38,565 nucleotides of DNA from CAYWKL01 sp964459095 (GTDB lineage: Bacteria; Patescibacteriota; Microgenomatia; Daviesbacterales; UBA10151). The notes beneath the pieces are model-generated. The model was given only the letters and a program-made list of their open reading frames with translations, was not told where the DNA came from and searched no databases. Below are positions 30,210-37,171 of the stretch, piece after piece. A program made the position numbers and the translations under genes. The stretch is from assembly GCA_964459095.1 (NCBI GenBank), contig CAYWKL010000008.1:1-38565 (forward strand), read 5' to 3'. How positions within the stretch are numbered: the first letter of the stretch is position 1; the number at the start of each line of letters is the position of its first letter.

Positions 30210-31070
30210 TTATTCTTTTGAATCTACTAAAACTGCAAAGATTCCTGCACCTGGAGCTGGGACAGTTAATGTGCTTCCAACTACATTAGTATCCAACTTG
30301 TTCCATTCATTATCTCCCTCTACATACATATATATACTAGCTCCACTTGTCACATCTTGGGCCAGCTCAATTTTAACCTCACCACTTGGCAAAACTTTGG
30401 CTAAAGGTATGTTTAAAGCGTAAACTTTGCCGTAAACTACCTTACCAGAAGGAAGCTTGGGCACACCTGATAGATCATTAATTAAGCTGTACGTCACAAC
30501 TGCCAAATCTTGTTGAGAGGCATCTGTAGTAAAGTTAAAATGCCCATCAGCTGAAGTTAACTTACCCAAGGCTACATCAACTCTTTGAAAGTGCCAAGGA
30601 GTTGTCATTTTATAAATTTTATCCCCTTCTTTGATTTTTAAAACCAAAGTTCCATTTTCTACTCCTTTATCAAAAACGCAGTGGCGGGTGGAAAATGTAT
30701 CCCCCTTTGAGCAGGTCCCAAATAAAATTTCCTGGTTATACTCATTACTTTTACTTCCTGTATCTATTGTTCCTTGAACCCCCCTATCTATCCCTTCTGA
30801 TTGATAAGTTAACTCATAAGTAATTCCCTCATAAGAGCTGACTCTTTTAATATTTAAGTCTATAGCATTCCCATCCCTTCTTGGTAAAAGCAGCGCATAT
30901 GGACCTTCAGGATCAAAATTTAAATCTATTTCCTCTAAAACTTGTGCTGTTTTAGAGGCAACAAATACACTATACCCAGCAAAACCTAAACACAAGATCA
31001 ATATTAACCCTCCAATTAAGCCTGCAGTAAGCTTGTTTTTTTTTATAGTTTGGGCAAGAGAAGAAAACAT
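30210..31070 (-). CDS. Hypothetical membrane-anchored extracellular protein
   Basis: 286 residues. A short basic N-terminus, one transmembrane segment (about 16-37, LTAGLIGGLILILCLGFAGY), then a mainly beta extracellular domain with two cysteines (CSKGDTFSTRHC) that could form a disulfide. I do not recognise the family. The C-terminal part (PSGKVVYGKVYALNIPLAKV and GEVKIELAQDVTSGASIYMY) looks like a surface beta-sandwich. It begins 1 nt after glyS, so it shares that transcript, and precedes the mraZ promoter. Confidence 0.8.
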   Translation of the reverse strand: MFSSLAQTIKKNKLTAGLIGGLILILCLGFAGYSVFVASKTAQVLEEIDLNFDPEGPYALLLPRRDGNAIDLNIKRVSSYEGITYELTYQSEGIDRGVQGTIDTGSKSNEYNQEILFGTCSKGDTFSTRHCVFDKGVENGTLVLKIKEGDKIYKMTTPWHFQRVDVALGKLTSADGHFNFTTDASQQDLAVVTYSLINDLSGVPKLPSGKVVYGKVYALNIPLAKVLPSGEVKIELAQDVTSGASIYMYVEGDNEWNKLDTNVVGSTLTVPAPGAGIFAVLVDSKE

Positions 31071-31071
31071 G

Positions 31072-32388
31072 TTATTTTAGTTTTTCTTGAAGATAGTTTT
31101 TGAGTTCATCTATTTTTATTCTTTCTTGTTTGGCAGAATCTCTATCACGAACGGTGACTGCTTCATCTTTTAGTGTATCAAAGTCCACTGTAATGCAAAA
31201 GGGTGTTCCAATTTCATCCTGGCTTGCATATCTTTTACCAATATTTCCCCTGTCATCCCAGGAGACCATAAAATCTTTTTGAAGATCAAGATATATTTTT
31301 CTGGCTACCTCCGTTAATTCAGGTTTGTTTCCAAGTAATGGAAAAACTGCGGCTTTATAGGGAGCTAGTTTTGGGTGCAGCTTAAGTAGGGTCCGACCCT
31401 CATCCTCAGAGTAAGAATCAAGTAAAAAAAATAATGCTGAGCGATCTACTCCTCCTGAGCTTTCTATATCCCAGGGTAAAAAAATCTCCCCTGAGTCTGG
31501 GTCACGGTACTCCAAACTTTGTCCACTAAACTCCTGATGTCTTTTTAAATCCCAGTCTCCTCTGTGATGAATTCCAAAAAATTCTGCCCAACCCCAGGGT
31601 GCTTTGTATTCTATATCTGTTGCCATCTTAGCATAGTGAGCTCTCTCATCATCTTTATGATCTCTAAATTGTAATCTTTCTTTATTAACTCCTAAATCAA
31701 TATAAAACTTCATCCAAAAATCCCTCCAGTATTCAAACCACTTAGTCCCTTCTGAGCCTTCTGGTTTAATATAAAACTGCAACTCCATCTGCTCAAACTC
31801 CCTGGATCTAAAAGTAAAATTTCCAGGAGTTATTTCATTTCTAAATGCTTTTCCTATTTGGGCAATACCAAAAGGGATTCTCACTCTGGTTGAATCTAGG
31901 ATATTCTTAAAATTAATCTGCACCCCCTGAGTTATCTCTGGTCTTAAGTAAAGTTCTTGTTCTTTGCCTTCTATCACTCCCAAAAAGGATTTAACCATTA
32001 AATGAAAATTGCGTGGCTCTGTCCACTCTACCTGCTTAAGCTTATGGGTACCTTCATGCTCTTTTGTTAAATCAGGATGATCTGCTCTAAATCTCTGGTG
32101 GCAGGTCTTGCATTCAACTAAAGGGTCAGTAAACGCCTCCAAGTGTCCACTTGCCTCCCAAACCCTAGGATTCATCATAATAGAGCCGTCTATTCCCACC
32201 ACATCTTCTCGAAGTTGCACAACTTGTTTCCAAAACTCTTTTTTTATATTTCTTTTAAGTTCGGTTCCTAATGGTCCCCAGTCCCAGATTCCAGCTAAAC
32301 CCCCATAAATTTCAGAACCAGGAAATATAAACCCTCTGCGCTTACAAAGTGCCACAATTTTTTCCATTAAATTATTTTTCTCATCCAT
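31072..32388 (-). CDS. glyS: Glycyl-tRNA synthetase (alpha2 type)
   Basis: 438 residues, class II. Begins MEKIVALCKRRGFIFPGSEI with GGLAGIWDWGPLGTELKRNI (motif 1 region), motif 2 FRNEITPGNFTFRSREFEQME and motif 3 GGVDRSALFFLLD. This is the homodimeric GlyRS, not the alpha2beta2 form. A CxxC pair occurs near residue 93 (CKTCHQ). A copy of the palindrome AGGGTCCGACCCT (31388-31400) encodes EGRTL inside the anticodon-binding half. The start is supported by an extended -10 box 7 nt upstream. Confidence 0.97.
   Translation of the reverse strand: MDEKNNLMEKIVALCKRRGFIFPGSEIYGGLAGIWDWGPLGTELKRNIKKEFWKQVVQLREDVVGIDGSIMMNPRVWEASGHLEAFTDPLVECKTCHQRFRADHPDLTKEHEGTHKLKQVEWTEPRNFHLMVKSFLGVIEGKEQELYLRPEITQGVQINFKNILDSTRVRIPFGIAQIGKAFRNEITPGNFTFRSREFEQMELQFYIKPEGSEGTKWFEYWRDFWMKFYIDLGVNKERLQFRDHKDDERAHYAKMATDIEYKAPWGWAEFFGIHHRGDWDLKRHQEFSGQSLEYRDPDSGEIFLPWDIESSGGVDRSALFFLLDSYSEDEGRTLLKLHPKLAPYKAAVFPLLGNKPELTEVARKIYLDLQKDFMVSWDDRGNIGKRYASQDEIGTPFCITVDFDTLKDEAVTVRDRDSAKQERIKIDELKNYLQEKLK
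31388..31400. repeat. Palindrome AGGGTCCGACCCT, copy 3 (in glyS)
   Basis: Same 13-bp palindrome as the two copies in ileS, here within glyS and encoding EGRTL. Confidence 0.85.
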
Positions 32389-32395
32389 TGCTCTA

Positions 32396-32404
32396 ATGTT
32401 AGCA
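32396..32404 (-). promoter_or_regulatory. Extended -10 promoter of glyS (leaderless)
   Basis: TGCTAACAT on the minus strand ends 7 nt before the glyS ATG. No Shine-Dalgarno sequence. Confidence 0.55.
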
Positions 32405-32417
32405 AATTTTATAATAC

Positions 32418-32666
32418 TTAGCTTAAGGGATTAACCTCTATTACATCTTCCAAAGGGATTTCAACTTTTTTGTGAGCTTCTCTAACCTCATCAGAAGAGT
32501 TAGCCTCTGTCTGACAATATGCAAACCCCTTCTCCATGCTTAAAACAGCACCAAGAGGTTTTAACCCAGCCTCAAGAGCGCTTTCTTTATATTTTTCATA
32601 ACCCTTTCTTACTTCATCCTCACTTACTTCAGCTGGAAGTTTGTGTACTCCTAAATATAATGCCAT
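32418..32666 (-). CDS. DUF4242 family small protein
   Basis: 82 residues from ATG 32666 (MALYLGVHKLPAEVSEDEVR). The pattern YLGVHKLP, a helix with YEKYKESALEAGLK, then LSMEKGFAYCQTEAN and AHKKVEIPLEDVIEVNP matches DUF4242, ferredoxin-like proteins that include a nickel-binding Streptomyces protein; function here is unknown. The start was chosen because AAGGAGGTG lies 8 nt upstream; a GTG three codons earlier falls inside that ribosome-binding site. Confidence 0.85.
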   Translation of the reverse strand: MALYLGVHKLPAEVSEDEVRKGYEKYKESALEAGLKPLGAVLSMEKGFAYCQTEANSSDEVREAHKKVEIPLEDVIEVNPLS

Positions 32667-32672
32667 ATTCCT

Positions 32673-32681
32673 CACCTCCTT
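32673..32681 (-). promoter_or_regulatory. Perfect ribosome-binding site of the DUF4242 gene
   Basis: AAGGAGGTG on the minus strand, 8 nt before ATG 32666. It is the strongest Shine-Dalgarno sequence in the window and decides the start codon. Confidence 0.85.
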
Positions 32682-32777
32682 AAAATTGAATTTGAGTGTT
32701 TAAATATTAGCAAATTAAAAGTTGGTAATAAATATCAAAATATTTGGGTTGTTGTTTTGTAATCCATGAAATTCTGA

Positions 32778-32807
32778 ATTAAAGAGTTCTTAAATCCTAG
32801 GTGTCAA
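32778..32807 (-). promoter_or_regulatory. Promoter of the DUF4242 gene
   Basis: TTGACA (32807-32802), 18-bp spacer, TTTAAT (32783-32778) on the minus strand, giving a leader of about 100 nt. The tandem 13-bp repeats at 32822-32866 lie just upstream of the -35. Confidence 0.6.
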
Positions 32808-32821
32808 CCTAATCCACCCCC

Positions 32822-32866
32822 CAGGTGTATACTGCAGGTGTATACTGCAGGTGTATACTGCAGGTG
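32822..32866. repeat. Tandem 13-bp repeat, three full units plus six bases
   Basis: CAGGTGTATACTG is repeated exactly at 32822-32834, 32835-32847 and 32848-32860, followed by CAGGTG. Each unit carries the palindrome GTATAC. The array ends four bases before the recO stop and begins 15 bp upstream of the -35 of the DUF4242 promoter, so it may be a variable-copy tract or a set of binding sites. Confidence 0.92.
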
Positions 32867-32870
32867 ATCT

Positions 32871-33509
32871 CTATTTTTTTAAATCCTTTAAAACTTTTAC
32901 ACTCTTTAGAGAACTTTCTAGAATTTTTTCTAAATAAAATCTTAATATTTCCTCTAAATTGTTACTTTGCTCAGGAGTAATCTCTATCTCCCTTATTTTT
33001 TCCCAACTCTGATATTCTAACTTTTCCAAAATATTTTTCTGCTCCTCATTTAATTCTTTAATAGCATTAATTGACCAAAAACCAAGCAAACTCATTAACT
33101 TAACCTCATATGCCCTAACAAATATTTGACGTGGGGTTTTTTCTAAAATTCTTAGAATTGAAACAGTTAATTCATAAACTTGTGGCGTTTTTTGGTCCTC
33201 TGGAGTAAGCCTGTTTACTAACTCAACCACATGGAATGCAGTTGTAGATAGAGTTAAATTTGCCTTTATCTTAGGAAAAGTCTCAATACTTTCAGCTTCT
33301 CCTAAATTATAATTTTTGGCCTTAAAAAGGTGGAGTTTAACAGTATTTAAAAGTTCAATATTGCCCGCTCTGCGGGAAGTAATTTTTCTAACCCCTTTTG
33401 CAATTACAGAAATTTTGCCAAATCTGGGGGTAAGTACAGTTAAAACCCTATCCGCTTCCCCAAAATCTATTCTCTTCAAAATTAATCCCTCTGTTGTAAC
33501 TGCTGGCAT
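32871..33509 (-). CDS. recO: DNA repair protein RecO
   Basis: 212 residues, slightly short for the family. N-terminal OB-fold: TEGLILKRIDFGEADRVLTV, LTPRFGKISVIAKGVRK, RAGNIELLNTVKLHLFKAKN; then a helical domain with AFHVVELVNRLTPEDQ and LLGFWS. RecO loads RecA with RecR onto SSB-coated DNA. The zinc-type cysteines found in some RecO proteins are absent. It lies 24 bp after the DUF4012 gene on the same strand. GATAAA 8 nt before the ATG is a weak leaderless -10 candidate. Confidence 0.92.
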   Translation of the reverse strand: MPAVTTEGLILKRIDFGEADRVLTVLTPRFGKISVIAKGVRKITSRRAGNIELLNTVKLHLFKAKNYNLGEAESIETFPKIKANLTLSTTAFHVVELVNRLTPEDQKTPQVYELTVSILRILEKTPRQIFVRAYEVKLMSLLGFWSINAIKELNEEQKNILEKLEYQSWEKIREIEITPEQSNNLEEILRFYLEKILESSLKSVKVLKDLKK

Positions 33510-33533
33510 GAGGTAAGTTTATCGTTTGTAAGA

Positions 33534-35435
33534 TTATATTGGAAGAATTAGTTCTTTGTCTGAATTTAGCTCAAATTGTTCTTTTGTTCTAGCATTTAAC
33601 TTAATTGTATAAGGGAAGTGTTTAGCACCTGGTTGTTTTTGAATCAAAATTGGATATTCACTTCCTTTAAAAATTCCAGGAAGCTCGTATTCAAAAGTAA
33701 GTGTAGTTGAATTTTGAGGTCTTACTTGAATGAAGGCTTCAAATACTGTTTTATTTAGCTCATTTGAGATTGTTGTGACCTCAACTTCAGAACCCTTTGA
33801 AGACAGGAGTTTAGATCCTTTAGGCACATATATTCTTACATAATCTCTATTTATGCCATTAAGCCATGAATCATATTTTTGAGGATTTGAATACTTTATT
33901 GTCAGCATATTTTTAACTTTGCCAGAATTATTTATATCTATATTTAGACTAACGTCTTGGGTCACATATAAATTAGACTTCCCTCCTGCAAAATTCGAAT
34001 CATTAATATAAAGGTAGTCTCCTTTAAATTCTTTAACCTCCCCAGTCCAATCTAGATCTGAAAGAGCTTTTTGGAGTTTACTATCGTGAATGAAAAAAAC
34101 AATATCTTTTGCATTAGCAAGTTTCACTCCAGCATTAACTAGCTCAGGAAGTTTTTCTGTTGATGAACCTAAAGCTTTAGCTAAAATTTGCTGCATTAGA
34201 GTCCCTAAAATTGCTTTTCTGTCTTGTTCTCCTTTTTGGACAATTTGCGCATAATTTTCAAGCTCATAAATTACATTTGGACAATTACACCTAGGATCAA
34301 TATCTGCAGAATATTTAACACCAAATACCTCAACAGGTCCAGTAATTTTAATCAGTCCCTCAACAACGTGTGAATCAATTAAGATTATCCCATCAAAAGG
34401 TAATCCTTGGCCCAAAAGTGAATACATTCTTTCAAAATCTCCCATCGAAGTCGGCACATCTGGAGATAAATTTGAATCCCTCATGCTCCAAGCAGATCTT
34501 GCTTTCCCTGTAACTTCTGGCAAATACTTAACTATTGGCTCAGGTGGAGTTAATGGGCAAATTTTAGATTCACATGTAGCAAGAAGTCTTTCATCTAATC
34601 TATAAATATCATCAGATTGTGTTGTTGAAATGTGCCCTTTATCAAATCTCATGAACGCATAAGCTGTCATAAAACCACCTGTTCCTCTTATCTCCTTATC
34701 GTTTTGAAAAATAATTAGGTAATTTTTTGTAGAGTTATTCCCTAAAGCATTTGGAAGTAGAAATAGAGCATCTTTTCCTTTTGTAACTGCATAGTCTGCT
34801 CCAGTGATAAAGTTTTTAGCAGTATCTACCATTGATCTTACTCTGTATTTTCCTAAGTTTTCTGGATATTTTCCTACATTAATATCTTTAACTTCATCAG
34901 CTGCTTTTTTTAGGTATGGCTCAAGCTCTGGAAGTTTTGGATTTGCCTTATCCAAAATTTTTACAACTTGGGCAACTCTATCTTGTGAAGGGATTGGCTG
35001 ATTATTAAATCCAAGTTCTCCTTTATAGGCTTCAAGATAATTCATTAACTCTTCAGCTGCTTGCATTTCATAATCCAAGGCTGAGGTAAAGTGTTTCGCG
35101 TCAGTGTAGTATCCTCCAAAAAATGGAATAAAACGTGCCCAGAATAAAAAATTTAAAGATGTATCTAAAGAACCTGCAGCATTTTTTAAGTTTGTGGTTT
35201 GAGCCTTCATCTCATCAAAATTTTGATTTTGTAAAGCAAAAGCCAAAGCTTTTCCTGAGGCTGAGAGATTTTTAGCTGATGCATAAACTCCTCGTAAGGG
35301 AAGGTAAAGTACTAAAAAGACAATAACCAGCACCACGACTACTCTGATAAGAAGTTTTTTAAAAGATCGTTTCTTTTTAAGGCTAGATTTTCTATCCATT
35401 CTATCAAGTCTTGAATTAAGATTTACAAACTTCAC
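33534..35435 (-). CDS. DUF4012 membrane-anchored surface protein
   Basis: 633 residues. Basic N-terminus, one transmembrane segment (about 28-47), a helical stalk (about 50-210), then the DUF4012 domain: LLPNALGNNSTKNYLIIFQN, DKEIRGTGGFMTAYAFMRFD, SMRDSNLSPDVPTS, DGIILIDSHVVEGLIKITGP. Four cysteines occur (CESKIC, CNC). DUF4012 proteins are found in Gram-positive and CPR bacteria beside glycan genes; the function is not established. The domain looks distantly like LytR-CpsA-Psr-type surface proteins, but I would not assign that activity. Its ATG overlaps the sugar transferase stop, implying coupled translation. Confidence 0.9.
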   Translation of the reverse strand: MKFVNLNSRLDRMDRKSSLKKKRSFKKLLIRVVVVLVIVFLVLYLPLRGVYASAKNLSASGKALAFALQNQNFDEMKAQTTNLKNAAGSLDTSLNFLFWARFIPFFGGYYTDAKHFTSALDYEMQAAEELMNYLEAYKGELGFNNQPIPSQDRVAQVVKILDKANPKLPELEPYLKKAADEVKDINVGKYPENLGKYRVRSMVDTAKNFITGADYAVTKGKDALFLLPNALGNNSTKNYLIIFQNDKEIRGTGGFMTAYAFMRFDKGHISTTQSDDIYRLDERLLATCESKICPLTPPEPIVKYLPEVTGKARSAWSMRDSNLSPDVPTSMGDFERMYSLLGQGLPFDGIILIDSHVVEGLIKITGPVEVFGVKYSADIDPRCNCPNVIYELENYAQIVQKGEQDRKAILGTLMQQILAKALGSSTEKLPELVNAGVKLANAKDIVFFIHDSKLQKALSDLDWTGEVKEFKGDYLYINDSNFAGGKSNLYVTQDVSLNIDINNSGKVKNMLTIKYSNPQKYDSWLNGINRDYVRIYVPKGSKLLSSKGSEVEVTTISNELNKTVFEAFIQVRPQNSTTLTFEYELPGIFKGSEYPILIQKQPGAKHFPYTIKLNARTKEQFELNSDKELILPI

Positions 35436-36064
35436 TAAATTGCTCCTTTACCGCTTAAAACTGCAGGGAATGTTTTCAAAATCAAATAGATATCGTATAA
35501 AATCGATCTTCTTTGAACGTATTGAGCATCCATTTCTACCCTTTTGTCAAAATTAATATCTGATCTTCCTGAAACCTGCCAAACCCCAGTGAGTCCTGGT
35601 TTTGCAGATAATATTATTTTAACAAACTCTCTTGAGTTAGGATACTTTTGCTGTTGTTCTTCAAGTTCAAAAGGATAGTATGCTCTGGGCCCTACAACAC
35701 TCATTTCTCCTTTTAAAATATTTAGAAGTTGAGGCAGTTCATCTATTGAATATCGTCTCAAAAATCTACCAATTCTGGTAATTCTGGGATCGTTTTGTAT
35801 TTTATAACTGTTTTTTTTATATTCTTCAAAAAGTTTTGAGTTCTTTTTCAATACTGCCTGGGCATTTGGCACCATTGAGCGAAATTTATACATTTTAAAA
35901 AATTGGCCATTCCTTCCAACTCTCATTGGTGTATCAGCCATCACAGGACCTTTGCCTGAAAATTTAATGGCAGCAGCAGCAGCCAATAGAATTGGGGAAG
36001 CAATAACTAATCCTACCAAAGATCCCAAAATATCTAGGAGTCTTTTTAAAAGATCGTATATCAT
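35435..36064 (-). CDS. Polyprenyl-phosphate sugar-1-phosphate transferase
   Basis: 209 residues. A single re-entrant or membrane segment (about 8-34) precedes the bacterial sugar transferase domain (PF02397): KMYKFRSMVPNA, DPRITRIGRFLRRYSIDELP, LLNILKGEMSVVGPRAYYPF, KPGLTGVWQVSGRS. It is the small monotopic form, like PglC or the C-terminal half of WbaP/WcaJ, without the N-terminal multispan part. It should start lipid-linked glycan synthesis by loading sugar-1-phosphate on undecaprenyl phosphate. The GT4 gene lies 30 bp upstream and DUF4012 is coupled downstream. Confidence 0.95.
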   Translation of the reverse strand: MIYDLLKRLLDILGSLVGLVIASPILLAAAAAIKFSGKGPVMADTPMRVGRNGQFFKMYKFRSMVPNAQAVLKKNSKLFEEYKKNSYKIQNDPRITRIGRFLRRYSIDELPQLLNILKGEMSVVGPRAYYPFELEEQQQKYPNSREFVKIILSAKPGLTGVWQVSGRSDINFDKRVEMDAQYVQRRSILYDIYLILKTFPAVLSGKGAI

Positions 36065-36075
36065 GCAGTTTGGTA

Positions 36076-36081
36076 ATTATA
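36076..36081 (-). promoter_or_regulatory. Possible internal -10 box for the sugar transferase
   Basis: TATAAT on the minus strand in the 30-bp gap after the GT4 gene, 11 nt before the ATG at 36064. No -35 or TGn extension, so it may be fortuitous. Confidence 0.35.
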
Positions 36082-36094
36082 ACTTAAAAGAGTT

Positions 36095-37153
36095 TCAAAA
36101 GTTTAATTTAGCCAAAAATTTCTTTTTAAAGTTTTCGAAGTTAAAATTATTAGCATTAGCTATGAAGTCATTGACTTTGAATCTGGATTTTTCCGCTCTT
36201 TTAATTGTCTGTTTTAAATCTTCTGACGATTGTTCGTTAAAAAAGATGCCTGTTTTCTCCTCAATAACTGTTTCCTCTAAACCAGGACATCTAAAAGCTA
36301 TAACTGGTTTTCCCATTGCTTGGGCCTCCAAACTTACTAAACCAAAATCTTCCTCACCTGGAATAATTAGAGCTTTACATCCTGCTATAAGGTCAAGCAA
36401 AAGGTCATCAGTAACATTCCCTAAAATCTCTATATTTTTATCCGCTTTCTTTATAAGATTTAACTTTTCAGGACCACTTCCTACTATTTTTAAATTGAGA
36501 TCCAACTCATTAAATGCCTCTATCGCTATATTTACTTTTTTATAGTCATTTAATCTTGAAACAATAAGATAATATTCACCCTCAAAACTTAAATCACTTT
36601 GGAAAAAAAATTCATCAACAAAAGGATATAGAACTTCTGAATTTTTTTTGTAAACTTTTTTTATTCTTGACTTTGCATTCTTGGATCCAGCTAAAAAAAA
36701 GTCAACTCTTTTCGCACTTATTTGATCATAAATCCGAAGTTTAGAAAAATATGGTTTTAGAAAAACACTTTCATTAGAACCTGAAAAATGCCATAAAAAT
36801 CTGGGAGGAGTATGACAATAAGAGATATGTTTTGTTTTAGGTTTAGTAACCACTGATTTTGCAAATCTTGTTGTATGAGAAATTACTAAATCAAACTCGC
36901 TAAAATTAAATTGTTCAAAAGCAATTGGATAAAGAGGTAGTAGTTGTTTATACACTAATTCATGAAGGGGAATTTTTTGCATGAATGAGGTTATAATTTT
37001 TTTTGATTTAAATTTTTCTTTTAATAATGAATTTTTTAGATCAAAAACAGAAGTAAAAATAGGTGCATCAGGAAAAATTTTAGTTAATCCATAAAGCACT
37101 CTCTCAGCTCCACCCCACTGAACTAAATCATCATGCACGATCGCGACTCTCAT
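36095..37153 (-). CDS. Glycosyltransferase family 4
   Basis: 352 residues, GT-B fold. Begins MRVAIVHDDLVQWGGAERVL, with HTTRFAKSVV, YCHTPPRFLW and C-terminal donor-site motifs VSRLNDYKKVNIAIEAF, IVGSGPEKLNLIK, PGEEDFGLVSLEAQAMGKPV (EX7E motif) and GLEETVIEEKTGIFF. Uses a nucleotide sugar on the cytoplasmic side, probably extending the glycan begun by the downstream sugar transferase. Its ATG is 18 bp from the ATG of the divergent rsmH, with an extended -10 box TGGTAAAAT 6 nt upstream. Confidence 0.95.
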   Translation of the reverse strand: MRVAIVHDDLVQWGGAERVLYGLTKIFPDAPIFTSVFDLKNSLLKEKFKSKKIITSFMQKIPLHELVYKQLLPLYPIAFEQFNFSEFDLVISHTTRFAKSVVTKPKTKHISYCHTPPRFLWHFSGSNESVFLKPYFSKLRIYDQISAKRVDFFLAGSKNAKSRIKKVYKKNSEVLYPFVDEFFFQSDLSFEGEYYLIVSRLNDYKKVNIAIEAFNELDLNLKIVGSGPEKLNLIKKADKNIEILGNVTDDLLLDLIAGCKALIIPGEEDFGLVSLEAQAMGKPVIAFRCPGLEETVIEEKTGIFFNEQSSEDLKQTIKRAEKSRFKVNDFIANANNFNFENFKKKFLAKLNF

Positions 37154-37168
37154 GATATGATTTTACCA
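37153..37168. promoter_or_regulatory. Overlapping divergent leaderless promoters
   Basis: Plus strand: TGATATGAT (37153-37161), 10 nt before the rsmH ATG at 37172. Minus strand: TGGTAAAAT (37168-37160), 6 nt before the GT4 ATG at 37153. The two -10 boxes share bases 37160-37161, so both genes would be driven from an 18-bp spacer. Confidence 0.6.
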
Positions 37169-37171
37169 TCT

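Noticed and set aside
35952..36545. 197-aa plus-strand frame
   Set aside because: Antisense to the sugar transferase and GT4 genes; no recognisable domain.
37133..37171. Upstream ATG for rsmH
   Set aside because: It lies inside the divergent GT4 gene and upstream of the -10 box; RsmH homology begins just after ATG 37172.
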